Positions 7,368 to 16,097 of a DNA stretch of 64,000 bases are shown here, one piece after another. Position 1 is the stretch's first letter. Every line of letters starts with the position of its first letter. The position numbers and the translations under genes were made by a program. The notes under the pieces were generated by a model. That model was not told the origin of the DNA, searched no databases, and saw nothing but the letters and a program-made list of their open reading frames with translations. Source of the stretch: Defluviicoccus sp. (GTDB lineage: Bacteria > Pseudomonadota > Alphaproteobacteria > MPNO01); NCBI GenBank assembly GCA_028820505.1, contig JAPPIT010000038.1:1-64000 (forward strand), written 5' to 3'.

Positions 7368-9002
7368 ATGGCGGGCGCGAGCCGCGGCTATGCCGATTTG
7401 CAGGAACATCTGGAAGCGCTCGACGCGGCCGGGCTGCTGCTGACCGTCGACGAGCCGGTCAACAAGGACACCGAGATGGTGCCGCTCGTCCGCTGGCAGT
7501 TCCGCGGCGGGCTCGACGAGGAAGAGCGCCGCGCCTTCCTGTTCCGCAACGTCACCGACAGCCTCGACCGGCGCTACGACATTCCGGTGGTGATCGGCGC
7601 GCTCGCCGCCAACCGCGCGGTCTACAGCACCGGCATGAAGGCGGAGGTCGCGGAAATTCCGGGCAAGTGGGACCGGGCCATCGCCAACCCGATACCGCCG
7701 CGCCGGGTCAACACCGCGCCCTGTCAGGAGGTGGTGATCGAAGGCGACGCGCTGCTCGGCGAGGGGAACGGGCTCGATGCGCTGCCGATCCCGATCTCGA
7801 CGCCCGGCTTCGACAGCGCGCCGACGCTCGCCGCGACCAACGTGATCACGCGCGACCCGGAAACCGGCGTGCAGAACATGGGAACCTACCGCGCCGCGCT
7901 GAAGGCGCCGGACCGGCTGGTGGTCCGCATGGCGACCCGGGTGGGCGGCGCCGGCGGCTACGTCCACTGGAAGAAGCACAAGGCGAAGGGCGAGGCGCTG
8001 CCGTGCGCGATCGTCCTCGGCTGTCCGCCGTTGGTCGCCTTCATGGGGCCGCAGAAGCTGCAGATCGACATGGACGAGTTCGGCGTCGCCGGGGGGCTGG
8101 CGAACGAGCCCATCAACGTGGTGCGCGGCAAGACGGTGGATCTTCTGGTTCCGGCGGAGGCCGAGCTGGTGATCGAGGGGACGATCGACACCGACACGCT
8201 GGAGCCCGAGGGACCGTTCGGCGAGAGCCACGGCCATGTCGCGCTCGAGGAATTCAACATGCCGATGCGGGTCACCGCCATCACCCGCAAGGCGAGCCCC
8301 GTCATCCCCTCCTATATCAGCCAGGTCGCGCCGTCCGAATCGAGCGTGATGAAGCGGGTCTCCTACGAGCCGCTGTTCCTCGGCCATCTCCGCGACACGC
8401 TCGGCGTCAAGGCGGTCACCGCGGTCTCGCTGCACGAGAAGCTCACCGGGTTGCTGCGGGTGACGATCGTCACGCTGGAGCGCAGCGCGCCGCGCACCGA
8501 GGTGTGGCGCGCGCTCTACGGCGCGGCGAGCTTCAAGGGCGATTGCAGCAAGATATGCATCGCGGTCAACGACGACATCGACGGCGACAATGCCGATGCG
8601 GTCCTCTGGGCGATGGCCTATCGCCACAACCCCGTGGAGGACGTCGTTCTCCTGCCCCATCGCGGCCAGGGACACGGGCCCAAGCGGGAGCACAAGGGGG
8701 AGGAGGACTCGACCTTCCTGATCGACGCGACGATGAAGTCGCCGATGCCGCCTTTGGCGCTCCCGACCCGCGAATACATGGAGGGTGCGAAGGCGCTCTG
8801 GGAACGGCTGGGCCTTCCGAAACTCAAGCCGGAGTCGCCGTGGCACGGCTATTCGCTGGGCGACTGGTCGGACGATTGGGAACAGGCGGCAAAGCGCGCG
8901 GCGGACGGACATTACCTCGATAACGGAAGGCGCACCCTGCAACGCCAGCGTCCAGGACTGGTGCCCGAAACGTCGGTCCGCGACGTCGAAACGGATTGCT
9001 AA
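7368..9002 (+). CDS. UbiD family decarboxylase (prenylated-FMN dependent)
   Basis: A 544-residue UbiD-family protein. These enzymes use prenylated FMN and Mn/K to decarboxylate, or carboxylate, aromatic or conjugated acids. Typical motifs are present: the N-terminal DLQEHLEALDAAGLL, the middle domain, and EPEGPFGESHGH followed by a long C-terminal helix region. ATG 7368 is preceded by GAAGGAGAGG. The next two genes, a flavin monooxygenase and a binding protein, follow within 20 bases. Decarboxylation followed by ring hydroxylation is a common order in aromatic breakdown. No UbiX partner is seen here, so the cofactor must be made elsewhere. Confidence 0.92.
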   Translation: MAGASRGYADLQEHLEALDAAGLLLTVDEPVNKDTEMVPLVRWQFRGGLDEEERRAFLFRNVTDSLDRRYDIPVVIGALAANRAVYSTGMKAEVAEIPGKWDRAIANPIPPRRVNTAPCQEVVIEGDALLGEGNGLDALPIPISTPGFDSAPTLAATNVITRDPETGVQNMGTYRAALKAPDRLVVRMATRVGGAGGYVHWKKHKAKGEALPCAIVLGCPPLVAFMGPQKLQIDMDEFGVAGGLANEPINVVRGKTVDLLVPAEAELVIEGTIDTDTLEPEGPFGESHGHVALEEFNMPMRVTAITRKASPVIPSYISQVAPSESSVMKRVSYEPLFLGHLRDTLGVKAVTAVSLHEKLTGLLRVTIVTLERSAPRTEVWRALYGAASFKGDCSKICIAVNDDIDGDNADAVLWAMAYRHNPVEDVVLLPHRGQGHGPKREHKGEEDSTFLIDATMKSPMPPLALPTREYMEGAKALWERLGLPKLKPESPWHGYSLGDWSDDWEQAAKRAADGHYLDNGRRTLQRQRPGLVPETSVRDVETDC

Positions 9003-9018
9003 GGCCGAGGAGGATCGG

Positions 9019-10197
9019 ATGGCCGCGGATGTGAACTTGCGCGAGTCGCTGACCGAGAAGGCGGCGGCGATGGTGCCGGTGCTGCTGGAACGCCAGAAGG
9101 AGGCCGACGCTCTGCGCCGGATGCCCGATTCCACCCACCGCGACTTCGTGGACGCCGGCTTCTACCGGATCTTCCAGCCGAAGCGATATGGCGGATTCGA
9201 ATGCGAGAACCGGACGCTCATCGACATCGCGGTCCAGCTTGGCCGCGGCTGCGGGTCGAGCGCCTGGGTCTTCACCAACCTGGTGGCCCATAGCCTGGTG
9301 ATCTCGATGAACTGCGTCGAGGCGCAGGACGACGTCTGGGGCGACAACCCGGAAGCCTTGATCGCCTCGGGTCTCTCGGTCAGCGGCGCGACCACCACGC
9401 CGGTCGAGGACGGCGTCGTGCTCGACGGGCTGTGGAGCTTTTCGAGCGGGGTCGACTTCGCCGACTATCTCCATCTTCAGGTCTTCGTGCCGCAGGAGGA
9501 GGGGCCGCCCGAGCCCCGCTTTGCGCTGGTGCCCAAGGGCTCGTTCGAGATCGTCGACGACTGGAACGCAACCGGTCTGCTGGCGACCGGCAGCAAGTCG
9601 GTGCGGCTGAAAGAGGTGTTCGTGCCCAATTACCGGACCGTCGCCGCCGGCGTGCTCTCCGGCGGCAAGGGGCTCAGCCGGCACATCAACTCGGCGCCGC
9701 TCTACCAGATTTCCATCTGGTCGTCCGGCACCCAGATCTTCCCGGCCCCCGCGGTCGGTATCGCGCGTGGCGCGCTCGACTATGTCGAGCACGAGTTCCG
9801 GGACAGGGTGGGCGTGGTCGGGGTCAAGCTCGCCGAGCTGCCGACCGCGCAGGCCCGCGTCGCCGAGGCGAATGCCGAGATCGACGCGGCGCTCGCGCTG
9901 CTTCTCCAGGTCAGCCACGAGGCGAACGAGTTCGCCGAGCGCGACGAGCATCCGGAACTCGAACAACGCGCCCGCTGGCGGCTCAACAACGCCTATGCGA
10001 CGCAGCTTTCGATCCGCGCGGTGGAACGGCTCTACCCGCTCCTCGGCGCGCGCGGTCTCGATGCGGCGAACCCGTTCATGCGGGCATGGCGGGACGTGCA
10101 CGCGGTGGGCCAGCAGATCACCCAGGCCTGGGACATGCAGGCGACGAATGCCGGGCGGATCCGATTCGGCCTGCCGTCCGTCGATCCCCGTCTCTGA
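9019..10197 (+). CDS. Acyl-CoA dehydrogenase-fold flavin monooxygenase (HsaA/HpaB-like, class D)
   Basis: A 392-residue protein with the acyl-CoA dehydrogenase fold but the sequence style of two-component flavin monooxygenases: RRMPDSTHRDFVDAGFYRIFQPKRYGG, GRGCGSSAWV, a glycine-rich GLWSFSSGVDFADY, and DWNATGLLATGSKSV. Such enzymes hydroxylate aromatic or heterocyclic rings using FMNH2 or FADH2 supplied by a separate reductase. No reductase gene is visible nearby. It begins 16 bases after UbiD, so it probably acts on the UbiD product. An acyl-CoA dehydrogenase role is less likely given the similarity pattern. Confidence 0.85.
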   Translation: MAADVNLRESLTEKAAAMVPVLLERQKEADALRRMPDSTHRDFVDAGFYRIFQPKRYGGFECENRTLIDIAVQLGRGCGSSAWVFTNLVAHSLVISMNCVEAQDDVWGDNPEALIASGLSVSGATTTPVEDGVVLDGLWSFSSGVDFADYLHLQVFVPQEEGPPEPRFALVPKGSFEIVDDWNATGLLATGSKSVRLKEVFVPNYRTVAAGVLSGGKGLSRHINSAPLYQISIWSSGTQIFPAPAVGIARGALDYVEHEFRDRVGVVGVKLAELPTAQARVAEANAEIDAALALLLQVSHEANEFAERDEHPELEQRARWRLNNAYATQLSIRAVERLYPLLGARGLDAANPFMRAWRDVHAVGQQITQAWDMQATNAGRIRFGLPSVDPRL

Positions 10198-10205
10198 GTC
10201 CCCCC

Positions 10206-11192
10206 ATGAAACGAGCGATCGCGCTTGTCGCCGCCATCTTCGTCGCGCTTCCCGCTCAGGCGGCGGAAAAATTCGTCTTCGGCACCAACTGGAAGGCCCA
10301 GGCCGAGCACGGCGGCTTCTACCAGGCGCTGGCGGAGGGCCGTTACGCCAGGTACGGGCTCGACGTGACGATCCGCGAGGGCGGGCCGCAGGTGAACCAC
10401 AACCAGCTGCTCGCGGCGGGGGTGCTCGACGCGGCGATGATCAGCAACAACGCCGAGGGTCTCAACTTCCTCAAGAACGACATTCCGATGGTCACCGTCG
10501 CGGCGTTCTTCCAGAAGGACCCGCAGGTTCTCTTGACCCATCCCGGTTCCGCGATCCGCTCGATCCCGGGGATGAAGGGCCGTCCGATCATGATCTCGGC
10601 CGATGCCCGCGACACCTGGTGGCGCTTTTTCGAGCTCCGTTTCGGGTTCGACGAGAGCCAGATCCGGCGCTACACGTTCAATCTCGCGCCCTTCCTGGTA
10701 AACGAGGACGCGATCCAGCAGGGCTATGTCACCTCCGAGCCCTTCATGGCGCTGCGGGAAGGCGTGAAGGCCAGGGTGTTCCTGATCGCCGATACGGGCT
10801 GGCCCGCCTATTCCACCCTGGTGACCGTCTCCAGGGAGCTCGCGGCGCGCAAGCCCTCAGTCGTGCAACGTTTCCTGAACGCGTCGATCGAGGGCTGGTA
10901 CAGCTACCTCTACGGCGACCCCGGGCCCGGCAACCGCCTCATCGGGAAAACGAACCCGGAGATGCCCGACGCGCTGATCGCCCACGGGATCGCCAAGATG
11001 AAGGAATACGGCATCGTCGATTCGGGCGATGCGCTGACGCTCGGCATCGGCGCCATGACGGAGGAAAGGCTCACCGCGTTCTTCGACGCGATGGTGCGCG
11101 CCGGCGTCTACCCGGCCGACATGGACCACCTGTCGGCGTTCGATCTCCGATTCGTCAACAAGCGGCACGGGCTCGGCATGCGGCCGCGTTGA
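10206..11192 (+). CDS. NMT1/THI5-like ABC transporter substrate-binding protein
   Basis: A 328-residue periplasmic protein with a clear signal peptide (MKRAIALVAAIFVALPAQAA) and the SsuA/THI5 style core (FGTNWKAQAEHGGFYQALAEGRY, GGPQVNHNQLLAAGVLDAAMI). This family binds pyrimidine precursors, sulfonates, phthalates and other aromatic acids. It starts 8 bases after the monooxygenase, suggesting it delivers the substrate of the UbiD/monooxygenase pair. The permease and ATPase it needs are not in this window. Confidence 0.88.
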   Translation: MKRAIALVAAIFVALPAQAAEKFVFGTNWKAQAEHGGFYQALAEGRYARYGLDVTIREGGPQVNHNQLLAAGVLDAAMISNNAEGLNFLKNDIPMVTVAAFFQKDPQVLLTHPGSAIRSIPGMKGRPIMISADARDTWWRFFELRFGFDESQIRRYTFNLAPFLVNEDAIQQGYVTSEPFMALREGVKARVFLIADTGWPAYSTLVTVSRELAARKPSVVQRFLNASIEGWYSYLYGDPGPGNRLIGKTNPEMPDALIAHGIAKMKEYGIVDSGDALTLGIGAMTEERLTAFFDAMVRAGVYPADMDHLSAFDLRFVNKRHGLGMRPR

Positions 11193-11252
11193 CGCGGGGC
11201 CGGGGCGCCCTTAATTCTGCACGCTCCTGTCTGACCGGAGACGAATATCGCG

Positions 11253-11513
11253 ATGGCGTTGCACCGTGCGATCGTTGCTTCGATGGCGGCCGGGCTCGCG
11301 CTGTCGCTCGCGGCGTGCGGAGGCGGCGAGCGGCCCAGGGTCGAGCGGGTTCCCGACCTCGCGCTTGCCTGTCAGACGACGGCGTGCACCTGTTCGGCCG
11401 AGTCGGGCACGATCTTCGAGAAGACGAAGACGACCGAAATTCTCTGGCGCGCCAGCGGCGACGCCTACTGCCCGAAAGGGTTCGTCCTGGAAACCGTGAA
11501 GAAGAGTCCGTAG
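11253..11513 (+). CDS. Small putative lipoprotein
   Basis: An 86-residue protein with a lipoprotein signal (hydrophobic stretch then LSLAACGGG, lipidation at the cysteine). The mature part contains a CQTTACTC cluster and one later cysteine (YCPKG), which could form disulfides in the periplasm. A GGAG site precedes ATG 11253. I do not recognise the family. It is followed by a hairpin and then convergent genes. Confidence 0.6.
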   Translation: MALHRAIVASMAAGLALSLAACGGGERPRVERVPDLALACQTTACTCSAESGTIFEKTKTTEILWRASGDAYCPKGFVLETVKKSP

Positions 11514-11514
11514 C

Positions 11515-11532
11515 GGGGCCGCGCCCGGCCCC
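11515..11532. terminator. Possible bidirectional terminator hairpin
   Basis: GGGGCC-gcgccc-GGCCCC forms a 6-bp all-GC stem in the 33-base gap between the convergent lipoprotein and FAH genes. There is no strong T-run, so termination is plausible but unproven. Confidence 0.4.
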
Positions 11533-11546
11533 GCCCGGCCCGGTCT

Positions 11547-12413
11547 CTATTTCTCCGGCGCGATCGGATTCGACAGCACGCCGATCCCCTCGATCTCGAT
11601 CTCGCAGGTGTCTCCCGGCGTCATGAAGATGGGCGGCTTGCGCACGAAGCCGACGCCCGCCGGCGTGCCGGTGACGATGATGTCGCCGGTCTCCAGCGTG
11701 AAGATCTTGCTGCATTCGTTGACCAGCGTCGCCACGTCGAAAATCATCGACGAGGTGGTCGAGGATTGCAGTGTCTCGCCGTTCAGCCGCGCCTCGATCT
11801 TCAGCCCCTTCGCACCCTTGTTGGGGAGCTCGTCGGGGGTGACGATCTCCGGGCCGAACGAGCCGGAAGCGTCGAAGCTCTTGCCGATCATCCACTGCGA
11901 GGTCTTCAGCTGATAGTCGCGGATCGATCCCTCGTTGGCGATCGAATAGCCGGCGACGTGATCGAGCGCGCGCGCCTTGGCGATGCGGCGGCCCGGCTTG
12001 CCGATGACGGCGACGAGCTCGGCCTCGTAGTCGTGATGCTTCGACGCCTTCGGCCGCAGGATGGGCTGGCCGTGGCCGACCAGCGAAGCCGGGGTGCGCA
12101 GGAACAGCACCGGATAGTCCGGCGGCTTCATGCCGGCCTCGGCCGCGTGGTCGCTGTAGTTCAACCCGACGCAGATCACCTTGCCCGGGTTCGGCACCGG
12201 CGGCAGGTAGTTGACTCGCCGCTTGACCACCGAGCCCTCCGGCGCCCTGCGGGCCGCCCGCGCCGCCCTTGCGAGCGCCCGGTCGCCGCCGGCCAGCAGC
12301 CCGATCATGTCTTGCGGCAGGCTCTCGTCGGCAACCGAAAGATCCACGATGCCGTCGTCGGTACGGACGCCGATGGCGCTGCCGCGACCCTTCTTGAAAC
12401 TCACCAGACGCAT
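11547..12413 (-). CDS. Fumarylacetoacetate hydrolase (FAH) family protein
   Basis: A 288-residue FAH-fold protein. The core shows GLNYSDHAAE, the metal-binding YEAELVAVIG, NEGSIRDYQ, and the C-terminal TGTPAGVGFVRKPP. FAH proteins are Mg-dependent hydrolases, hydratases or decarboxylases acting on 2,4-diketo acids and ring-cleavage products. I place the start at 12413 (MRLVSFKKG), where homology begins. It is the last of seven same-strand genes. With an extradiol-type and a gentisate-type dioxygenase homologue in the same run, it fits the C-C cleaving step after ring opening. Confidence 0.9.
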   Translation of the reverse strand: MRLVSFKKGRGSAIGVRTDDGIVDLSVADESLPQDMIGLLAGGDRALARAARAARRAPEGSVVKRRVNYLPPVPNPGKVICVGLNYSDHAAEAGMKPPDYPVLFLRTPASLVGHGQPILRPKASKHHDYEAELVAVIGKPGRRIAKARALDHVAGYSIANEGSIRDYQLKTSQWMIGKSFDASGSFGPEIVTPDELPNKGAKGLKIEARLNGETLQSSTTSSMIFDVATLVNECSKIFTLETGDIIVTGTPAGVGFVRKPPIFMTPGDTCEIEIEGIGVLSNPIAPEK

Positions 12414-12454
12414 ATCCGTCTCCCCGGTGTTGCGCCGGACGCCATCGCGGCCGG

Positions 12455-13159
12455 CTAGTTTTCGGGATCCCCGTCGGTCAGGTAATCCCACATCCTCTCG
12501 AAAATCCGGCCCGTGCTGGTTGCCCGGGCCTTCGCCTCGTCGAGCGGTATCTCGACCGATTCGGCTTCGCCGCCCGCGGCCATTACCGCGAGTTCGGTAC
12601 GCGCGGCCTCCTCAAGATAGAAGGCCATCACGATGCTTTCCTCGACGGTCGCGCCGGTCAGGATAACGCCGTTGCCGCGCATGACCACCGCGCGCGATTC
12701 GCCCAGGCACTCGGCGAGCCGCGCCGCCGCCTCGTCCGAGCGCAGCAGCGCCGGATCGTCCCACAGCGCCGGTCCGGGCGCGAAGTAGGTCCCGAACCCG
12801 TGCCGCGCGCGCGGCACCCGCCGGAAGGTCGAGAGCGTCATGGTCTCGCGCAGGAAGGTCCGGCAGATGCCGTTGACGTCCGGCCGGCGGCGGTAGATCT
12901 GCTGGTGGCAGCGAACCTCGCCGAGGACGCCGTCCGGCAACGCGCCCTCGACGGGCACCACGGTCCCCGGCTCGCCGGGTCGGATCAGCCCCATTGGCCT
13001 CGGCGCGCAGACCAGGAATCGCTCGTCGTCGAGCCGCGCGCTGACATGGCCGTAGGCGTGGCCGAGATCGTTCCGCGCGAGCGCCCGCGCCGCCTTGCGG
13101 ACGCGAACCTCTGTCGCTTCGATCGGCTCCCCGACCGCGCCGAATTCGGTTTCAGCCAA
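12455..13159 (-). CDS. Class II aldolase/adducin-fold protein lacking the zinc histidines
   Basis: A 234-residue class II aldolase-fold protein. The recognisable block GEVRCHQQIYRRRPDVNGICRTF keeps the acidic residue and the YxxRPD motif. Where fuculose aldolase and relatives have the zinc pair in V-V-H-x-H, this protein has I-C-R-T-F. The third ligand, normally in N-H-G, is N in MRGNGVILTG. All three classical zinc histidines are therefore absent, so it is either a metal-free subfamily enzyme or a non-catalytic homologue. The start is TTG 13159. It sits between the FAH and extradiol-dioxygenase-like genes and may act on a pathway intermediate. Confidence 0.8.
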   Translation of the reverse strand: MAETEFGAVGEPIEATEVRVRKAARALARNDLGHAYGHVSARLDDERFLVCAPRPMGLIRPGEPGTVVPVEGALPDGVLGEVRCHQQIYRRRPDVNGICRTFLRETMTLSTFRRVPRARHGFGTYFAPGPALWDDPALLRSDEAAARLAECLGESRAVVMRGNGVILTGATVEESIVMAFYLEEAARTELAVMAAGGEAESVEIPLDEAKARATSTGRIFERMWDYLTDGDPEN

Positions 13160-13183
13160 GAAACGCCCCCGAGCCGCCCGCTA

Positions 13184-14038
13184 TCAGCTCTTGAACTCCA
13201 CGATGTCCGGCTTCGAGCCCCACATGCAGAGCGAAGAGTCGTCGAAGGGGAATTGCCGCGGCCGGTAATCCGGGTCGTCGATCAGCCGCACCCCGTGGGA
13301 ATATTCGTAGACCATCTCGTCCGGCCCCTCGAAATAGAGGAAGCGGGCGCCCGAGGTCGGGTGACGGCCGGGACCGAAGACGATCCGCACCTGCCGCTCG
13401 GTCAGGAAGTAATGCGAGCGCATGATGTCGTCGACGCTCTCGACCTGGAAGTTGATGTGCTGCACCCCGGGCTCGCTGGCCGGGAACAGGGCGAGGCGGT
13501 GATGCACCTTGTCGAAGGACATCAGCGCCGCGTCGCCGATCCAGTCGTTGGCGCGGATGTTGAAATGTGCCGTCCAGAACGCCTCGTCGCGCGGCGCGTC
13601 GGTGGTCTTGAGCCCGACATGGGAGAATTCCTGGATGCCCGCGTCGCGGCTCGGGAAATAGCGCTTGCCGCTGTGGTACGGCCGGAGCACGAGATCGATG
13701 CTGTTCCCGGTCGGATCGCTGAAATTGAGGAAGTCCGTCACCCGGCGGCGCGCCGCGTCTTCCGGCGTGCCCCGTTTCACTTCGACGCCCGCCGCCTCCA
13801 GCTCGGCGGCGGCGCGGGCGAGCATATCCCCGGTCTCGACCTCGAAGCCAAGCGTGTGGTCGTCCGGCGCGCCCTCGAAATAGCAGAGATTGTGATCCCG
13901 GTCGTCGCCCCGCACATAGGCCGATCCGTTCTCCCGCCGGACCAGCTCCAGGCCGAGGGTCTCGGTCGCGAACCTGACCGCGAAATCGACATCGCGCGTG
14001 CCGAGCCGGACATACCGGATGTCGACGAGCTTGATCAT
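13184..14038 (-). CDS. VOC-superfamily extradiol dioxygenase-like protein
   Basis: A 284-residue two-domain VOC protein resembling 2,3-dihydroxybiphenyl/catechol 2,3-dioxygenases. The C-terminal domain carries the expected 2-His-1-carboxylate iron set: H in FSHVGL, H in VQHINF and E in MVYEYSHG. It would cleave a catechol-type ring next to its hydroxyls. It lies in the minus-strand run between the gentisate-type dioxygenase and the aldolase-fold gene, which supports a role in ring opening. Substrate unknown. Confidence 0.88.
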   Translation of the reverse strand: MIKLVDIRYVRLGTRDVDFAVRFATETLGLELVRRENGSAYVRGDDRDHNLCYFEGAPDDHTLGFEVETGDMLARAAAELEAAGVEVKRGTPEDAARRRVTDFLNFSDPTGNSIDLVLRPYHSGKRYFPSRDAGIQEFSHVGLKTTDAPRDEAFWTAHFNIRANDWIGDAALMSFDKVHHRLALFPASEPGVQHINFQVESVDDIMRSHYFLTERQVRIVFGPGRHPTSGARFLYFEGPDEMVYEYSHGVRLIDDPDYRPRQFPFDDSSLCMWGSKPDIVEFKS

Positions 14039-14111
14039 GGGTCACCTCGTAGTGCGGCGTTTCCCGGGGGCGTCGCCATGATACCCGCGCCGGACCCGCT
14101 TTCAATCGAGT

Positions 14112-15245
14112 CTAGACGAGGCGCACGACCTCTCCGCTATCGGTCTTGCCGAAGCGGCGGAGGAAGCCGAGCGTCGACAGCGTCGGCTCGTCGCTGACCA
14201 CGAACAGGATCGCGTCCTCGCTGTCCGAGCCGTTGACGTGCTCGAACCATGAATTGCCGGGCACGGCGACGGCGTCGAACTGCCGCCAGTCGAGCCTTTC
14301 GCCGTCGACGATCGTGTGGCCGCTACCCTCGAAGGGGAAGCAGACGAGGCTCGCGTTCTGGCGCTGCGGGCGGGTGCGCTCGCCGGGCCGGAGCAGCTGG
14401 CCGAAGAAGGTCATGGTGGGGTAGGGCGCGCGGCCGGTCGTCGGATCGGTGTACTCCACCGCGATCGCGTCGTACGGGCTGCCCTCGTGGTCGCGGAAAT
14501 TCTCCAGGAGTTCCCGCGTCGCGTCCCAGCGATAGACATACATCGGCGACGAACGCCCGGCGCCGCGCCCGTGATCGACGAAGCGCGGCAACAGCCCGCC
14601 CTTGCCGTAGACCCGCGACGAGTGGTCGTCGGAGAAGCGGGCCGTCTGCTCGCTCCTGGCGATGCCGCCCTCCTTGTAGCGGTGCTCGAAGCTCGCCGCG
14701 TTCAGGACCTCGCTCAGCGGCAGGTCGAGCACGCTGACATTGACGGCGAAATCGTCGCCATGGTTGCCGTGGTTGTGCCACGCGTCCGCCGGGGTCAGGA
14801 CCAGGTCGCCCGGCCCGAAGACGATGTCCTCGCCCTCGACGCCGGTGAAGTTGCTGGCGCCGGTGAGCCCGATCCTGACCGCGTTGATCGAATGCCGGTG
14901 CGGCGGCATGATCTCGCGCGGGTCGTTGAGCCGGTAGGCGGTATAGAGCGTCGTCACCGTCGCGCGGACCGGGGCGAGGCCGGGATTGACCAGCACCACC
15001 GACCGGCGCTCCGAATCGTCCATCGTGACCAGCTCCGACGCTTCGTAAAGAATCGGCTCTATGTCCTTGTATTTCCAGACGTAAGCCCGCGCCTTCCCGG
15101 CCTTCAGGATCTGCGCGTCCTCGTCGTTCTCGGTATCGGTCCGGACCGCCCAGTAGGGCGCCATGTCGTGCGCGTCCAGCCTCTCGTAAAGCGCGTCGAG
15201 GCGCGCGTCCCGGTTGGAGCCGGTTGCCGGTTCGACGGTCGCCAT
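14112..15245 (-). CDS. Gentisate 1,2-dioxygenase-like bicupin
   Basis: A 377-residue bicupin. The first cupin holds MPPHRHSINAVRIGLTG and DAWHNHGN, the signature of gentisate/1-hydroxy-2-naphthoate/salicylate 1,2-dioxygenases, with three Fe(II) histidines. The second cupin (LRPGERTRPQRQNASLV) has lost the metal histidines, as is usual in the family. It would open a hydroxylated aromatic acid ring. It starts 31 bases after the isomerase gene on the same strand. Confidence 0.87.
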   Translation of the reverse strand: MATVEPATGSNRDARLDALYERLDAHDMAPYWAVRTDTENDEDAQILKAGKARAYVWKYKDIEPILYEASELVTMDDSERRSVVLVNPGLAPVRATVTTLYTAYRLNDPREIMPPHRHSINAVRIGLTGASNFTGVEGEDIVFGPGDLVLTPADAWHNHGNHGDDFAVNVSVLDLPLSEVLNAASFEHRYKEGGIARSEQTARFSDDHSSRVYGKGGLLPRFVDHGRGAGRSSPMYVYRWDATRELLENFRDHEGSPYDAIAVEYTDPTTGRAPYPTMTFFGQLLRPGERTRPQRQNASLVCFPFEGSGHTIVDGERLDWRQFDAVAVPGNSWFEHVNGSDSEDAILFVVSDEPTLSTLGFLRRFGKTDSGEVVRLV

Positions 15246-15275
15246 GTGTTCTCCTTCCCGTTGCGGCCTTGCGCG

Positions 15276-16097
15276 TCAGACCGCGGTTTCGTGGCGTTCG
15301 ATACAGACCGCGACGACCTCGTCGGGATCGCGCTTCCACCAGTTCCCGGCGGAGAATATCTCGACCTCGTTCATGCCGTCATAGCCCGCCCGCTCGACCA
15401 GCCCGCGGATTCGCGGGATGTCGACCACCCCGTCGCCCATCATGCCCCGGTCGAACACCAGGTCCCGGGTATCCGCCAGCCAGTCGTTGACGTGGAAGGC
15501 GAGGATGCGGTCGCCCGCCCGCGCGATCTCCTCGTCGAGCGCCGGGTCCCACCAGACATGGTAGACGTCCACCGCGACGCCGACGCCCTCGCCGAGCGAA
15601 TCGCAAAGATCGTTGGCCAGCCCGAGCGTGGTCACGCAGCCGCGCGAGGAACAGGTCATCGGGTGCAGCGGCTCGATGGCGAGCGGCACCCCGGCGGCGC
15701 GCGCGGCCGGCAGGATCCCGGCGATCCCCTCGGCGACCCGCGCGCGGGCGCCGGGGAGGTCCTTCGAGCCCTCGGGCAGGCCGCCCGCGAGCATTATCAG
15801 CGCGCGCGCCCCGATCGCCGCGGCCTCCTCTATGGCCCTGAGGTTGTCGTCGATCGTTGCCCGCCAGGTCGACGCGTCGGCGCCGCCGAACATGCCGCCG
15901 CGGCAGAGCCCGGTCACGGTCATGCCGTGGTCGCCGAGCAGCTTCGCGGCCTCGCCCACGCCGCATTCCGCGAGCTTGTCCCGCCAGACGCAAATGCCGC
16001 GCACGCCATGGCGCGCGTAGCCCTCGATCGCCTCGCGCAACGTCCATTGGTCGCGCGTGGTCGCCTGGTTGATTGCGAGCTTCTCGAGCGCCGGCAT
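15276..16097 (-). CDS. Sugar phosphate isomerase/epimerase family protein (AP endonuclease 2-like TIM barrel)
   Basis: A 273-residue TIM barrel of the xylose-isomerase-like family. Motifs include GICVWRDKLAE, IEPLHPM, VDVYHVWWD, AFHVNDW and the terminal NEVEIFS, which supply the divalent-metal E/D/H/E set. ATG 16097 overlaps the stop codon of the DUF993 gene (TGATG). Trios of this family with a DUF993 TIM barrel and a Gfo/Idh/MocA dehydrogenase are typical of inositol-like or sugar-derivative catabolism. Confidence 0.85.
   Translation of the reverse strand: MPALEKLAINQATTRDQWTLREAIEGYARHGVRGICVWRDKLAECGVGEAAKLLGDHGMTVTGLCRGGMFGGADASTWRATIDDNLRAIEEAAAIGARALIMLAGGLPEGSKDLPGARARVAEGIAGILPAARAAGVPLAIEPLHPMTCSSRGCVTTLGLANDLCDSLGEGVGVAVDVYHVWWDPALDEEIARAGDRILAFHVNDWLADTRDLVFDRGMMGDGVVDIPRIRGLVERAGYDGMNEVEIFSAGNWWKRDPDEVVAVCIERHETAV

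Noticed and set aside
9019-10197. True acyl-CoA dehydrogenase of fatty-acid oxidation
   Set aside because: The fold is the same, but the motifs and UbiD neighbour match flavin monooxygenases, and the catalytic glutamate region of acyl-CoA dehydrogenases is not recognisable.
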